Shown here: positions 27,633 through 38,694 of the stretch, piece by piece
Position numbering within the stretch: position 1 is the first letter of the stretch
Layout: each line of letters opens with the position of its first letter
From: Hoylesella saccharolytica JCM 17484
Lineage (GTDB): Bacteria > Bacteroidota > Bacteroidia > Bacteroidales > Bacteroidaceae
Assembly (NCBI RefSeq): GCF_000614205.1
Contig: NZ_BAKN01000003.1
Coordinates: 62,001 to 126,000, forward strand
Reading direction: 5' to 3'
Length of the DNA stretch: 64,000 nucleotides
The notes under the pieces: model-generated
Told to the model about the DNA's origin: nothing
What the model saw: the letters and a program-made list of their open reading frames with translations, nothing else
Databases searched by the model: none
Program-made: the position numbers and the translations under genes

Positions 27633-28049
27633 TTAAAACTCGAATAGTGAGGGTTGTGCTATCTGCTGTTCCACTTGTTTCTCCGCTTTTGGTTTCTTGG
27701 CGGTCAGTTTGCGGTATTCCTCCGCTTGGTATCGCTCGATAGCCTTTTTCCGTGCTTCTGCTTTTTCCTCCTCCGTAAGTTCGATAGTATGGTTTACCAC
27801 GACTTGGCAGTTGATGGACTTGCCCACCTCGATGTTATCCTCATCGTAATAGTGAACGGCAAGGGAATATACCTCTTCATCAGACAGACCTGCACAACCC
27901 ATTCTTTGGACTTCCGTCAAGATGTAGGTAATGCACTCGTCTATGTTCTTGTTCTCTTTGCGGAAATTCTCCGCAAAGAGTTCATCGTATGATGCTCTCG
28001 TTTCCAAATAGTTTTGGATAACGTCCTTGAAATGTTCTGTTCCTTTCAT
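27633..28049 (-). CDS. PcfK-like protein
   Basis: This 138-aa protein (MKGTEHFKDVIQNYLETRAS) shows the PcfK family pattern, including CITYILTEVQRMGCAGLSDE, EVYSLAVHYYDEDNIEVGK and a Lys/Glu-rich C-terminal stretch ending in AQPSLFEF. PcfK and PcfJ occur together in conjugative elements of Gram-positive bacteria and Bacteroidota; the exact role is not known. It is 21 bp upstream of ardA. Confidence 0.8.
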   Translation of the reverse strand: MKGTEHFKDVIQNYLETRASYDELFAENFRKENKNIDECITYILTEVQRMGCAGLSDEEVYSLAVHYYDEDNIEVGKSINCQVVVNHTIELTEEEKAEARKKAIERYQAEEYRKLTAKKPKAEKQVEQQIAQPSLFEF

Positions 28050-28061
28050 TGTCTTATATAG

Positions 28062-28280
28062 TTAGATGGTTTCTAAAATGATTTCTTGGATATGAATAGG
28101 TTCAACTTCTGAAAAGAGATAGAGTATAAATTCCTTTCTGTCCTTCCGATAGAGTTCCTTGTATAGTTCCCCAAAGGTGGATATGTTTCCGTTGAGGTAA
28201 ACCGATACCATATACTCGAAGATGTTGTCCACTTCGTAGTATCTGCATTGCTGTGCGATTGTCTTGCTTCTTCTTTTCAT
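28062..28280 (-). CDS. Small conserved ICE protein of unknown function
   Basis: This 72-aa protein has a basic start (MKRRSKTIAQQCRYYEVDNI) and a mainly helical body (FEYMVSVYLNGNISTFGELY). Its start codon overlaps the stop of the upstream membrane protein by 4 bp and it is 12 bp from pcfK, so it belongs to the same operon. No domain recognized. Confidence 0.5.
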   Translation of the reverse strand: MKRRSKTIAQQCRYYEVDNIFEYMVSVYLNGNISTFGELYKELYRKDRKEFILYLFSEVEPIHIQEIILETI

Positions 28281-28501
28281 ATATCTGTCTGTTTAAGAAA
28301 TGAGTATCCAAAGTATTGTCCCGATGATGAGGCATAAGCCAAAATGTATGCGGCGATTGCCAAAGCAATGGTAAGGAGTAGCCGAATGAGGAGTTTTCCC
28401 ACACATATCCATGCCAGCCAAAGCCAGACGCTTCCGCCACAAAGGAGAGAGCCTGCGAGTGCAAGTACCACCCAAATTGATATTTTGTATCTCAGTTTCA
28501 T
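28277..28501 (-). CDS. Small membrane protein, first gene of the accessory operon
   Basis: This 74-aa protein has two hydrophobic segments (residues 8-38 and 38-57; LLIRLLLTIALAIAAYILAY). Its stop overlaps the next start (ATGA at 28277-28280), which supports real translation. It is the first gene of the minus-strand pcfK-ardA-pcfJ operon. Function unknown. Confidence 0.5.
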   Translation of the reverse strand: MKLRYKISIWVVLALAGSLLCGGSVWLWLAWICVGKLLIRLLLTIALAIAAYILAYASSSGQYFGYSFLKQTDI

Positions 28502-28864
28502 CTTGTCTGATTTTTTTGATTTTATGCGGATTTTAGAGGTGAGGGAGTTGAGTTTCCATTTTCTTTTTCCCTGCTTCTCGCATATCCGACATTTTTTTTA
28601 TGCGTCTTTCCGTCGGGTCGGTCGTTTTCGTTTCAGTGGCGTAAAAAGGTAGGGCTTAGGACAAACAAGGTTTTATGGCGAGAATACTACCTGCAATGAA
28701 ATGGAAGTGTGGAGATTGTCGTCTAAACGGCTTGCCGCCCCGACCTTTTTTGTCCGTGGAAGCCCGGAACTACCTTTGCCGCTGACAACGAACAACCGAT
28801 CCCGACATAATACACGGGCATAAGTGGAGGATGTGCAGACGGAGAAGCGGGGCGAAAACAAAAA

Positions 28865-28939
28865 ACGCAGTTTTCGAGACTGCATCTTATCATAAAAACG
28901 GAATACACGGAAAACAAAAAGCCGCCCCAACGGACGGCT
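28865..28939 (-). terminator. Two tandem intrinsic terminators on the minus strand (attenuator-like leader)
   Basis: Read on the minus strand, AGCCGTCC pairs with GGGCGGCT (28920-28939, one mismatch, GTTG loop) and is followed by TTTTTGTTTT. Next, ATGCAG pairs with CTGCGT (28865-28885) and is followed by TTTTTTGTTTT. Both point toward the accessory operon that begins at 28501, and no minus-strand gene lies upstream. They therefore look like leader attenuators, or like insulation against read-through from the chromosome. Confidence 0.6.
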
Positions 28940-28986
28940 CTATGAAAATAATTTGGAGAAAATTCTTTTTTCTCACGATATACCTT

Positions 28987-29151
28987 TATCTTTGCAATAG
29001 GTTATTCGAGTTATGCAAAGCGTTGTATATCACTGTTGAAGATAGGTCGCTAAATCATTACCTACTGCATTTCATAACTCATAAGGCTGTTCATAGCCAA
29101 TTACTTAGACCTAAATGATAGATTTTCAGCAAAAAACACTATCTTTGCAAT
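28987..29151. other. Candidate ICE attachment region (two copies of a CTnDOT-like core)
   Basis: TATCTTTGCAAT occurs at 28987-28998 and again at 29140-29151. CTnDOT-type elements integrate at cores of the form GTANNTTTGC, and both copies match nine of these ten bases (TTATCTTTGC and CTATCTTTGC). The position, between the last ICE operon and the first chromosomal gene, fits a right end. The second copy also fits the promoter -7 box TATCTTTG of the glycogen synthase gene. Which copy, if either, is attR cannot be decided without the left end. Confidence 0.4.
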
Positions 29152-29167
29152 CATTATATTGTATTAG

Positions 29168-30847
29168 ATGGATAAAGAAATACTATTTCCCGACTATATA
29201 TTTGAATCAAGTTGGGAAGTATGCAATAAGGTAGGTGGAATTTATACAGTTCTCTCAACGAGGGCATTGACATTACAAACGATAATGCCCGATAGAATTA
29301 TATTTATCGGTCCTGATTTAAAAGAAAACAATTCGGATTTTTCAGAGGATATAAACCTTTATGTCGGCTGGCAGAAACAAGCTCAGAAAGAGGGTTTGAA
29401 TGTGCGGATAGGACGATGGAATGTGCCCGGAAATCCTTTGGCTATATTGGTAGATTTTCAGCCGTTTTTTAGCCGTAAAAACGAAATCTACACAGAATTT
29501 TGGGAAACTTCGCAGGTTGACAGTTTGCATGCTTACGGTGATTATGATGAAGCCTCAATGTTCTCTTATGCTGCAGCAAAGACTGTAGAGAGCTTTTACA
29601 GATATGGCCTTACAGCTTTTTCTAAAATAATTTATCATGGCAACGAATGGATGACAGGTCTAGGGTTGCTTTATATTCGATATTATTTGCCGCAAATAGC
29701 TACCATCTTTACAACCCATGCCACAAGTATCGGTCGTAGCATAGCAGGCAACAACAAACCATTGTATCAATATTTGTTTGCCTATAATGGCGACCAGATG
29801 GCTAGCGAGTTAAATATCCAGAGCAAACATTCTATCGAAAAGCAAACAGCTCTATATGTTGACTGTTTTACAACAGTAAGCGATATTACGGCGCATGAGT
29901 GTAAAGAACTTTTGGATAAACCTGTAGACGTTGTACTACCCAATGGATTCGAAGATGATTTTGTGCCTAAAGGTGCTACGCTTACGATAAAAAGAAATCA
30001 TGCCCGACAGCAAATGCTTAGAGTAGCCAACTGCTTACTGGGTCGTCAGTTTGACAACGACACACTTATTATTTCAACAAGCGGAAGATATGAATTTAGG
30101 AACAAGGGAATAGATGTGTTTATTGAGGCTATAGGTCGACTGCGCAGCGAGATTGAATTAAATAAATCCATATTGGCATTTATAGATGTTCCTGCTTGGG
30201 TGGGAACACCCAGAGAGGATCTTATTATGCGCCTTTCTGATCAAAATACTGTATATGATACGCCTCTCGACAAACCTTTTATAACGCATTGGTTGCATAA
30301 TATGGACCAAGATAATGTGTTGTCGATGCTTCAAACTTTACAATTTACCAATCATTCAAATGGTAAGGTACATATCATTTTTGTGCCTTGTTATCTCAAT
30401 GGTAATGACGGAATTTTTAATATGCCTTATTATGATATTATTCCCGGTAACAATTTGTGTATCTATCCTTCTTATTATGAACCATGGGGATATACACCTC
30501 TAGAGGCCGTTGCTTTTGGCGTACCCTGCATAACCACCGATTTGGCCGGTTTCGGATTGTGGGCTGAAGCTCAAGCTATCCATAAACAGGATGTAAATCA
30601 TATTTTAAACGGATATAAAGTGGTGCACCGCACTGATTATAATTATCATGAGGTGGCTGGTGAAATTAAGAACACAATTGTCGAATATGCTCGTTTTTCT
30701 ATTAAGAAAACGACTGTTGCCTGTCGAAATGCCCGCGAACTTTCAAAGAAAGCATTGTGGAGTCAATTTATTACCTATTATTATAGGGCTTATAATTTTG
30801 CATTGAGAAAGGCAGAAGAACGAATGAATAAATTAGATAATAAATAA
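29168..30847 (+). CDS. Glycogen synthase, GT3-like
   Basis: This 559-aa glycosyltransferase resembles the eukaryote-type GT3 glycogen synthases that Bacteroidota use. The N-terminal segment is FESSWEVCNKVGGIYTVLST, with the KVGGIYTV acceptor-side motif. HGNEWMTGLGLLY and TTHATSIGRSIAG follow, and the C-terminal donor-binding region is YPSYYEPWGYTPLEAVAFGV. It transfers glucose to growing alpha-1,4-glucan. It is 17 bp upstream of a glycogen phosphorylase gene, so synthesis and breakdown enzymes share a transcript. The promoter TATCTTTG lies about 20 bp upstream of the ATG. Confidence 0.88.
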   Translation: MDKEILFPDYIFESSWEVCNKVGGIYTVLSTRALTLQTIMPDRIIFIGPDLKENNSDFSEDINLYVGWQKQAQKEGLNVRIGRWNVPGNPLAILVDFQPFFSRKNEIYTEFWETSQVDSLHAYGDYDEASMFSYAAAKTVESFYRYGLTAFSKIIYHGNEWMTGLGLLYIRYYLPQIATIFTTHATSIGRSIAGNNKPLYQYLFAYNGDQMASELNIQSKHSIEKQTALYVDCFTTVSDITAHECKELLDKPVDVVLPNGFEDDFVPKGATLTIKRNHARQQMLRVANCLLGRQFDNDTLIISTSGRYEFRNKGIDVFIEAIGRLRSEIELNKSILAFIDVPAWVGTPREDLIMRLSDQNTVYDTPLDKPFITHWLHNMDQDNVLSMLQTLQFTNHSNGKVHIIFVPCYLNGNDGIFNMPYYDIIPGNNLCIYPSYYEPWGYTPLEAVAFGVPCITTDLAGFGLWAEAQAIHKQDVNHILNGYKVVHRTDYNYHEVAGEIKNTIVEYARFSIKKTTVACRNARELSKKALWSQFITYYYRAYNFALRKAEERMNKLDNK

Positions 30848-30864
30848 ATTAGATTCAGAGATTT

Positions 30865-33425
30865 ATGAAGATTAAAGCTGATTACTCTAATGCTCCGGTA
30901 TGGAAGGAGCTGTCAATTAAATCAAGACTTCCCGAACAGTTGAAGTGTTTGGATGAGTTGGCTCACAATATGTGGTGGGCCTGGAACTATGAAGCACGTG
31001 AGATGTGGAAAAGTTAGATGAGAAACTTTACGAAGAAGTAGGACATAATCCGGTATTACTGCTTGAACGACTAAGTTATGACCGTAAAGAAGCTATTGTA
31101 AAGGATAAGGCGTTGATGAAGAAAGTGAAAGACGTTTTTACCGATTTTCGTCAATATATGGATGTTAAACCCGATAATAAACGTCCGTCCGTAGCTTATT
31201 TCAGTATGGAATACGGTATTAATCAAGTTGTAAAAATATATTCGGGTGGTCTGGGTATGCTCGCTGGCGATTACTTAAAGGAGGCATCAGACAGCAATGT
31301 TGATATGTGTGCTATCGGTTTCTTGTATAGATACGGATATTTTAAGCAGTCGCTAAGTATGGATGGACAACAGATTGCCAATTATGATGCACAAAACTTT
31401 AACTCGTTGCCATTAGTACGACAGCTTGACGAACAGGGAAATCCTATTGTGGTAGATGTTCCTTATATGAATTATCAAGTGCATGCATATGTTTGGCGCA
31501 TGAACGTGGGACGCATCAGTCTTTATCTTCTCGACACGGATAACGAGCTGAACTCGGAATACGATCGTCCAATCACGCATGCATTATATGGTGGCGATAA
31601 TGAAAATCGATTGAAACAGGAGATACTTCTCGGTATGGGCGGTATTCTAACACTGAAAAAATTGGGTATCAAGAAACAGATTTATCACTGTAACGAGGGA
31701 CATGCAGCACTTTGTAATCTGCAACGTCTATGCGACTTTGTTGATGGCGGAATGTCTTTTAATGAAGCAATGGAGCTGGTTCGAGCCTCTTCACTTTACA
31801 CTGTTCATACGCCTGTGCCTGCCGGACACGATTATTTTGACGAGACATTATTTGGCAAATATATGGGTGGTTATCCACAACGTTTAGGTATTTCGTGGGA
31901 TGAGTTTATCGGAATGGGTCGCGAAAATCCCGAAAATCATACTGAGCGTTTCTGTATGTCGGTATTTGCCTGCAATACTTGCCAGGAAGTTAACGGTGTA
32001 AGTAAACTACATGGATGGGTAAGCCAAAAAATGTTTGCACCCATTTGGAACGGTTATTATCCCGAAGAGAATCACGTAGGCTACGTTACCAACGGTGTTC
32101 ATTTACCCACTTGGACAGCTACCGAGTGGCGTAAAGTATATGATAAGTATTTCGACTCGTCATTTATGTCCGATCAAAGCAATGAAAGTATTTGGCATGC
32201 TATATACAATGTACCCGATGATGAGATTTGGGATACGCGTATGGTGCTAAAAAACAAGCTTGTAACATTTATTCGCGAGAAATTCACTGAAACGTGGTTA
32301 AAGAATCAGGGAGACCCCTCACGTGTGGTATCGCTCCTTGAACGCATCAATCCCAATGCACTGATGATCGGTTTCTGCCGTCGCTTTGCCACCTATAAAC
32401 GTGCACATCTGCTGTTTACTGACCTTGATCGGCTCTCTAAAATCGTTAACGATCCTCAACATCCCGTGCTCTTTTTCTTCTCAGGAAAAGCACATCCGGC
32501 CGACGGCGCTGGTCAAGGACTGATCAAAAAAATATTTGAAATTAGTCAGCAACCTGAATTTCTTGGTAAGATTATCTTCCTTGAAGACTATGATATGGAG
32601 TTGGCCCGTCGCCTTGTTTCGGGTGTAGACATTTGGATGAATACGCCGACACGTCCACTTGAAGCCTCTGGAACATCTGGTGAAAAGGCTGAACTCAATG
32701 GCGTTGTCAACCTGTCGGTTCTTGACGGATGGTGGGTAGAAGGCTATCGTAAAGGTGCCGGATGGGCATTGGACGAGAAACGTACTTACCAAAATCAAGA
32801 GTATCAGGATAAACTTGATGCCGCCACCATTTACGGACTGCTCGAAAATGAAATTATTCCCTTGTATTACAAAAAAGGAAAGAAAGGATTTAGTGAAAAC
32901 TGGATTAAGGTTATCAAAAACTCGATAGCCACCATTGCTCCGCATTATACAATGAAGCGTCAGCTCGATGATTATTTCGACAAATTCTATAATCGTCAGG
33001 CTAAACGTGCTGCACGATTAGAGGCCGATCATAATGCGCTAGCCAAAAGCATTGCCTTGTGGAAAGAAACTGTTGCCGAACGTTGGGATGGTATTCATGT
33101 AGTATCCAAAGACACCTCGTTCCTCGAAAATGGCGGCGAGACCGGTATGAAATACAAAATCCGCTACGTTATTGATGAGCAAGGGCTTGATGATGCCGTA
33201 GGATTGGAACTCGTTTCTTTGAAAAACGATAAGTCGACCGATGAAAGGCAGGTTTACAGCATTCATCCCTTTGAGGTGGTGAGTCGCGAAGGTAACTTGT
33301 TTACCTTTGAAGCTACCATAGAGCCCTCTAATGCAGGTTCGTTCAGAAGCTGTGTCAGAATGTACCCTAAGCATAAGGAACTGCCACACCGCCAAGACTT
33401 CGCATATGTGAAGTGGCTAGATTAA
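30865..33425 (+). CDS. glgP: Alpha-glucan (glycogen) phosphorylase, frameshifted near the start
   Basis: This enzyme releases glucose-1-phosphate from glycogen using phosphate and a pyridoxal-phosphate cofactor. Visible blocks are [20 protein letters not shown] and [14 protein letters not shown], the active-site HCNEGHAAL and the region [20 protein letters not shown], whose lysine is the expected PLP-binding position. The N-terminal 50 residues (ATG at 30865, [17 protein letters not shown]) end at a TAG at 31013-31015. Adding one A to the A4 run at 31009-31012 restores [20 protein letters not shown] and a protein of 853 aa, the normal length of this short bacterial/archaeal-type phosphorylase. 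It follows the glycogen synthase gene by 17 bp. Confidence 0.9.
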
Positions 33426-33448
33426 CTCAAGCAGACTTTATAGTAGGT

Positions 33449-33477
33449 GGGACACCCTGTTTTTACAGCGGTGCCCC
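33449..33477 (+). terminator. Rho-independent terminator of the glycogen operon
   Basis: GGGACACCCTGT (33449-33460) pairs with ACAGCGGTGCCCC (to 33477) around a TTTT loop, with one mismatch and one bulge; ATTTTTA follows. It lies 24 bp after the glgP stop. Confidence 0.8.
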
Positions 33478-33613
33478 ATTTTTATGGCTTGACAGAAAAT
33501 GTCTTTGGAGTTACCGAAAGTCCATACAAATAAAAATATAGATTCACAATAAGTCTGTTCTCTCCTATTCACCGAGCCCACCTCATAAATTTGGATAATC
33601 CGACGAAAACCAT

Positions 33614-33621
33614 TAATTTTG
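33614..33621 (+). promoter_or_regulatory. -7 promoter element of the ABC-F gene
   Basis: TAATTTTG fits TAnnTTTG and lies 38 bp upstream of the ATG at 33659, after the glgP terminator. Confidence 0.55.
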
Positions 33622-33652
33622 CAGCTATTATTAATGCAACAAATCAAGGTAA

Positions 33653-35275
<1,623 letters not shown>

Positions 35276-35336
35276 ATTTCTTGGCAAGAAGTTTGCTTAT
35301 CATTATAGAAAGTAGTCATTAAAACAAAAATGAATT

Positions 35337-35912
35337 ATGAGTAAGAAAAAAGAAGAACAGCATATAGAAAACGAAGGTGTAGAAATGAATAACACCTCGC
35401 CTGATACGGAGAATAACCCCCTGGATGAGTGTGTAGAACAAAACAGCACACAAGAAGAGGGAACAGAAACTCAGAGCACAGAGGAAGAGCTAAACGACTT
35501 GAAAGATAAGTATCTTCGCACTGTTGCAGAATTTGAGAATTTTAAAAAACGAACATTAAAAGAAAAAACAGAACTCATTCTTAATGGTGGCGAAAAAGTT
35601 ATTACCACGCTTTTACCTGTTCTTGATGATATGGAAAGAGCTATCGCAAATGCTGATAAGCTTGAAAATAAGGATGCGGTAGAAGAAGGTTGGGAACTAA
35701 TTTATAAAAAGCTTGTTAGTACGCTTGAAACACTTGGCGTAAAAAAGATGGAGGTAAACAACCAAGACTTTAATGTAGATTATCATGAAGCGATTGCAAT
35801 GGTAGCCGGAGCAGATGATGATAAGAAAGGAAAGGTTATAGACTGTGTGCAAACAGGATATATTTTGAATGATAAAGTAATTAGGCATGCAAAGGTTGCT
35901 GTTGGTCAATAG
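35337..35912 (+). CDS. grpE: GrpE nucleotide exchange factor
   Basis: This 191-aa protein has an acidic, disordered N-terminus (residues 1-50). The GrpE coiled coil follows ([20 protein letters not shown], then [11 protein letters not shown]), then the four-helix bundle with [14 protein letters not shown] and the C-terminal beta domain with [20 protein letters not shown]. It releases ADP from DnaK during protein folding. It is 23 bp upstream of dnaJ, the usual heat-shock pair; dnaK itself is not in the window. Confidence 0.95.
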   Translation: MSKKKEEQHIENEGVEMNNTSPDTENNPLDECVEQNSTQEEGTETQSTEEELNDLKDKYLRTVAEFENFKKRTLKEKTELILNGGEKVITTLLPVLDDMERAIANADKLENKDAVEEGWELIYKKLVSTLETLGVKKMEVNNQDFNVDYHEAIAMVAGADDDKKGKVIDCVQTGYILNDKVIRHAKVAVGQ

Positions 35913-35935
35913 TTTTATTTGAACGAGGAAAAAAT

Positions 35936-37105
35936 ATGGCAAAGAGGGATTATTATGAAGTGTTAGGATTGGATAAGAATGCTTCGGAAGAAGATATCAA
36001 AAAAGCTTATCGAAAACTTGCCATTAAATACCATCCGGATAAAAATCCGGGAAATAAGGAAGCAGAAGAGAAATTTAAAGAGGCTGCCGAGGCATACGAT
36101 GTCTTGCACGACCCCAATAAGCGTCAGCAATACGATCAGTTTGGCTTTAACGGACCCACCGGGGCCAATGGTTTTGGCGGTTTTAGCAGTGGGAGAATGG
36201 ACATGGACGATATCTTCTCTATGTTTGGAGATATTTTCGGTGGTCACAGCGGCTTTTCGGGGTTCTCTGGCTTTGGAGGCTCTGGGCGACAAAGAAGACA
36301 AGCACAATATAGAGGAACCGATCTTAAGCTTAAAGTGCGCTTAACACTTCAGGAAATAGCAAATGGAGCAACAAAGAAGTTTAAAGTAAAAAAAGATGTA
36401 GCTTGCGCACATTGTCACGGTAGTGGTGCAGAAGCCGGAAGTGGTTCTGAAACCTGTCCAACTTGTCATGGACAAGGATTTGTAACCAAAACCGTGCGAA
36501 CCATGCTCGGAATGATGCAGACACAGACTGAATGTCCTACTTGTAATGGAGAAGGAACGGTTATAAAAAATAAATGCAAAGAGTGTCATGGAGCCGGAGT
36601 TGTGAAAGGTGAAGAAGTTATAGAGGTAAAAATTCCTGCCGGAGTTGCTGAAGGAATGATTGTCAATGTACCAGGAAAGGGAAATGCAGGCAAGCACAAG
36701 GGTGTTTCGGGAGATATTCAGGTTTACATCGAGGAAGAAGAAAATGATACTTTTATAAGAGATGGGCACGACCTTATATATAATTTATTGTTAGATTTTC
36801 CTACCGCAGCTTTGGGCGGCAATGCTGAAATACCCACAATAGACGGTGGAAAGGTAAGAATAAAGATAGAGGCAGGAACACAGCCGGGAAAAACCTTACG
36901 ATTGCGCGGGAAAGGCCTTCCAGCAGTTCAAGGCTACGGCAATGGTATTGGCGATTTGGTCGTAAACATAAGTGTCTATGTACCCAAGACATTAACAAAA
37001 GAAGAAAAAGATATGTTGGAAACCCTGCGCAACAGCAGCAATTTTAAGGGCGACACAGCTACCAAGAATACAATCTTTCAGAGATTCAAGAATTACTTTA
37101 ATTAA
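35936..37105 (+). CDS. dnaJ: DnaJ co-chaperone
   Basis: This 389-aa type I Hsp40 has a J domain with the HPD motif ([10 protein letters not shown], residue about 33). A Gly/Phe-rich linker follows, with repeated [10 protein letters not shown]. Four CxxCxGxG zinc repeats ([32 protein letters not shown]) and the C-terminal substrate-binding domains complete it. It stimulates DnaK ATPase and presents unfolded proteins. Its stop overlaps the folC start by one base (TAATG). Confidence 0.96.
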   Translation: MAKRDYYEVLGLDKNASEEDIKKAYRKLAIKYHPDKNPGNKEAEEKFKEAAEAYDVLHDPNKRQQYDQFGFNGPTGANGFGGFSSGRMDMDDIFSMFGDIFGGHSGFSGFSGFGGSGRQRRQAQYRGTDLKLKVRLTLQEIANGATKKFKVKKDVACAHCHGSGAEAGSGSETCPTCHGQGFVTKTVRTMLGMMQTQTECPTCNGEGTVIKNKCKECHGAGVVKGEEVIEVKIPAGVAEGMIVNVPGKGNAGKHKGVSGDIQVYIEEEENDTFIRDGHDLIYNLLLDFPTAALGGNAEIPTIDGGKVRIKIEAGTQPGKTLRLRGKGLPAVQGYGNGIGDLVVNISVYVPKTLTKEEKDMLETLRNSSNFKGDTATKNTIFQRFKNYFN

Positions 37106-38394
37106 TGAACTATAAAGAAACCATTAATTATTTATTTAACAGCACCCCGGTTTTCGAACACGTGGGTGCTTCTGCTTATAAGGAGAATCTGTTTAACACA
37201 ATTACCCTGGACAAACATTTTCACCATCCTCATCGTTTGTTTAAATCTATTCATATCGCCGGAACCAACGGAAAAGGCTCTTGTGCCCACACCCTTGCTT
37301 CCATTCTTCAGGAAGACGGCTACAAGGTGGGGCTGTATACATCTCCACATTTAATAGATTTCAAAGAACGAATTCGTGTCAACGGAGCGCCCATTGACGA
37401 GCGCTACGTAATCGACTTTGTAGAAAACGAGCGAAGTTTTTTTGAACCTTTACATCCCTCGTTTTTTGAACTCACAACAGCCTTGGCGTTTAAATACTTT
37501 GCTCATCAGCAGGTAGATATTGCCGTTATTGAGGTAGGATTGGGCGGACGGTTAGATTGCACCAACATTATATCTCCCCTTCTTTCGGTTATAGCCAATA
37601 TCAGTTTTGACCATACGGCATTATTGGGCAACTCGTTAGCAGCGATCGCCACCGAAAAGGCCGGAATTATCAAACCGCATACCCCCGTAATAATAGGCGA
37701 AACCTGCCCCGAAACAAAACCCGTATTTATCAATGTTGCGAACCAAAAGCAGGCACCGATAACGTTTGCAGAAGATATTTCAGAAGTTATTTGTGCAGAA
37801 AGTGCTCAAGAAGGCGGATTGCTCTTGCAGACAAAAACATACAACGGCATCAGTTACCAGCTCGGAGGCCTTTATCAAAAACAAAATGCAAACACCATTC
37901 TTGCCGCAGCCGACCTTCTTCTGTCGATGAACATCATTCATACACCTCAATCGATAAAACGCGGAATGGAGAAGGTGTGCCAAAATACCGGATTAAAAGG
38001 CAGATGGCAGTATCTTCATCATCAACCAAACATTGTTTGCGACACTGGGCACAATTATGCCGGCTGGCAGTACATCAACCAACAATTACAGGCGCAAACT
38101 TACAAAACGCTGCGCATTGTTTTCGGAATGGTAAACGATAAAGACATCAAATCTGTGTTGAAGTTATTGCCCCAAACGGCGAAATATTATTTTACGAACG
38201 CTTCAACCCAGCGTTCCATTCCCGCAAAAGATATTCAGCTGTTGGCTGCCAAGGAGGGTTTAAACGGGCAAGTCTTTGCGGACGTAAAAAGTGCTTACGA
38301 CACAGCCTTAGCCGAAGCGGATAAAGAGGATTTTGTCTTTATCGGTGGCAGCAGCTATGTTGTTGCCGATTTGTTGAGCGCATTAGCACACTAA
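37105..38394 (+). CDS. folC: Bifunctional folylpolyglutamate/dihydrofolate synthase
   Basis: This 429-aa Mur-ligase-family enzyme has the FolC P-loop AGTNGKGSCAHTLASIL at about residue 53, the GLYTSPHLIDFKERIRVNG block, the VGLGGRLDCTN motif and ISFDHTALLG. It adds glutamate to folates and can form dihydrofolate from dihydropteroate. It is translationally coupled to dnaJ by a one-base overlap, so it is probably co-transcribed with grpE-dnaJ. Confidence 0.93.
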   Translation: MNYKETINYLFNSTPVFEHVGASAYKENLFNTITLDKHFHHPHRLFKSIHIAGTNGKGSCAHTLASILQEDGYKVGLYTSPHLIDFKERIRVNGAPIDERYVIDFVENERSFFEPLHPSFFELTTALAFKYFAHQQVDIAVIEVGLGGRLDCTNIISPLLSVIANISFDHTALLGNSLAAIATEKAGIIKPHTPVIIGETCPETKPVFINVANQKQAPITFAEDISEVICAESAQEGGLLLQTKTYNGISYQLGGLYQKQNANTILAAADLLLSMNIIHTPQSIKRGMEKVCQNTGLKGRWQYLHHQPNIVCDTGHNYAGWQYINQQLQAQTYKTLRIVFGMVNDKDIKSVLKLLPQTAKYYFTNASTQRSIPAKDIQLLAAKEGLNGQVFADVKSAYDTALAEADKEDFVFIGGSSYVVADLLSALAH

Positions 38395-38694
38395 ATAATG
38401 GTCAGCTTGGTTGCCCCACCCTATGAGTTGTTTTTCAGAAATCTTCAAAAGTGACCCTCACTTTTGTGGTAAACATCTCAAAACTCCAAAAGTCTGCTTT
38501 TCCGATTTCTTTTTATGCAGTATCGTTGCTCGGTGTTAAAGAGCCCAATTCTTATCCCCAACCAAGAGGATAAAGCATATCTATACTATTAGTTGTTTTT
38601 AACAAAATACGCCCGGCTTTTCCTATCCTTATATTTGTATCATTCGTTTTTTTTAGGTTACTTTGCAATATACAATAACTAAAAACTTACTTTT
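38395..38694. other. Intergenic region between folC and galM, with an inverted repeat
   Basis: There is no gene in these 300 bp. CAAAAGTGA and TCACTTTTG form a 9-bp perfect inverted repeat with a CCC spacer at 38446-38466. It has no T tract, so it is either a weak folC terminator or an operator. A weak promoter-like GTTACTTTGC lies at about 38657-38666, 30 bp upstream of galM. Confidence 0.5.

Larger units (their letters stand above)
28502..29167. other. Non-coding right-end region of the ICE and chromosomal junction
   Basis: No convincing gene is found in these 666 bp. The left part is the leader of the minus-strand accessory operon and holds two terminator-like hairpins reading toward it (28865-28885 and 28920-28939) and an AGGTAG/CTACCT pair near 28650-28700. 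The right part is AT-rich and contains two copies of TATCTTTGCAAT (28987 and 29140), the second being the promoter of the glycogen synthase gene. The ICE probably ends here. Small minus-strand frames over 28673-28930 look spurious. Confidence 0.55.

Noticed and set aside
28673-28930. Minus-strand gene of about 85 codons at the ICE right end
   Set aside because: The frame is Arg/Ser/Phe-rich with no domain, covers two terminator hairpins, and similar frames in such elements look like spurious calls.
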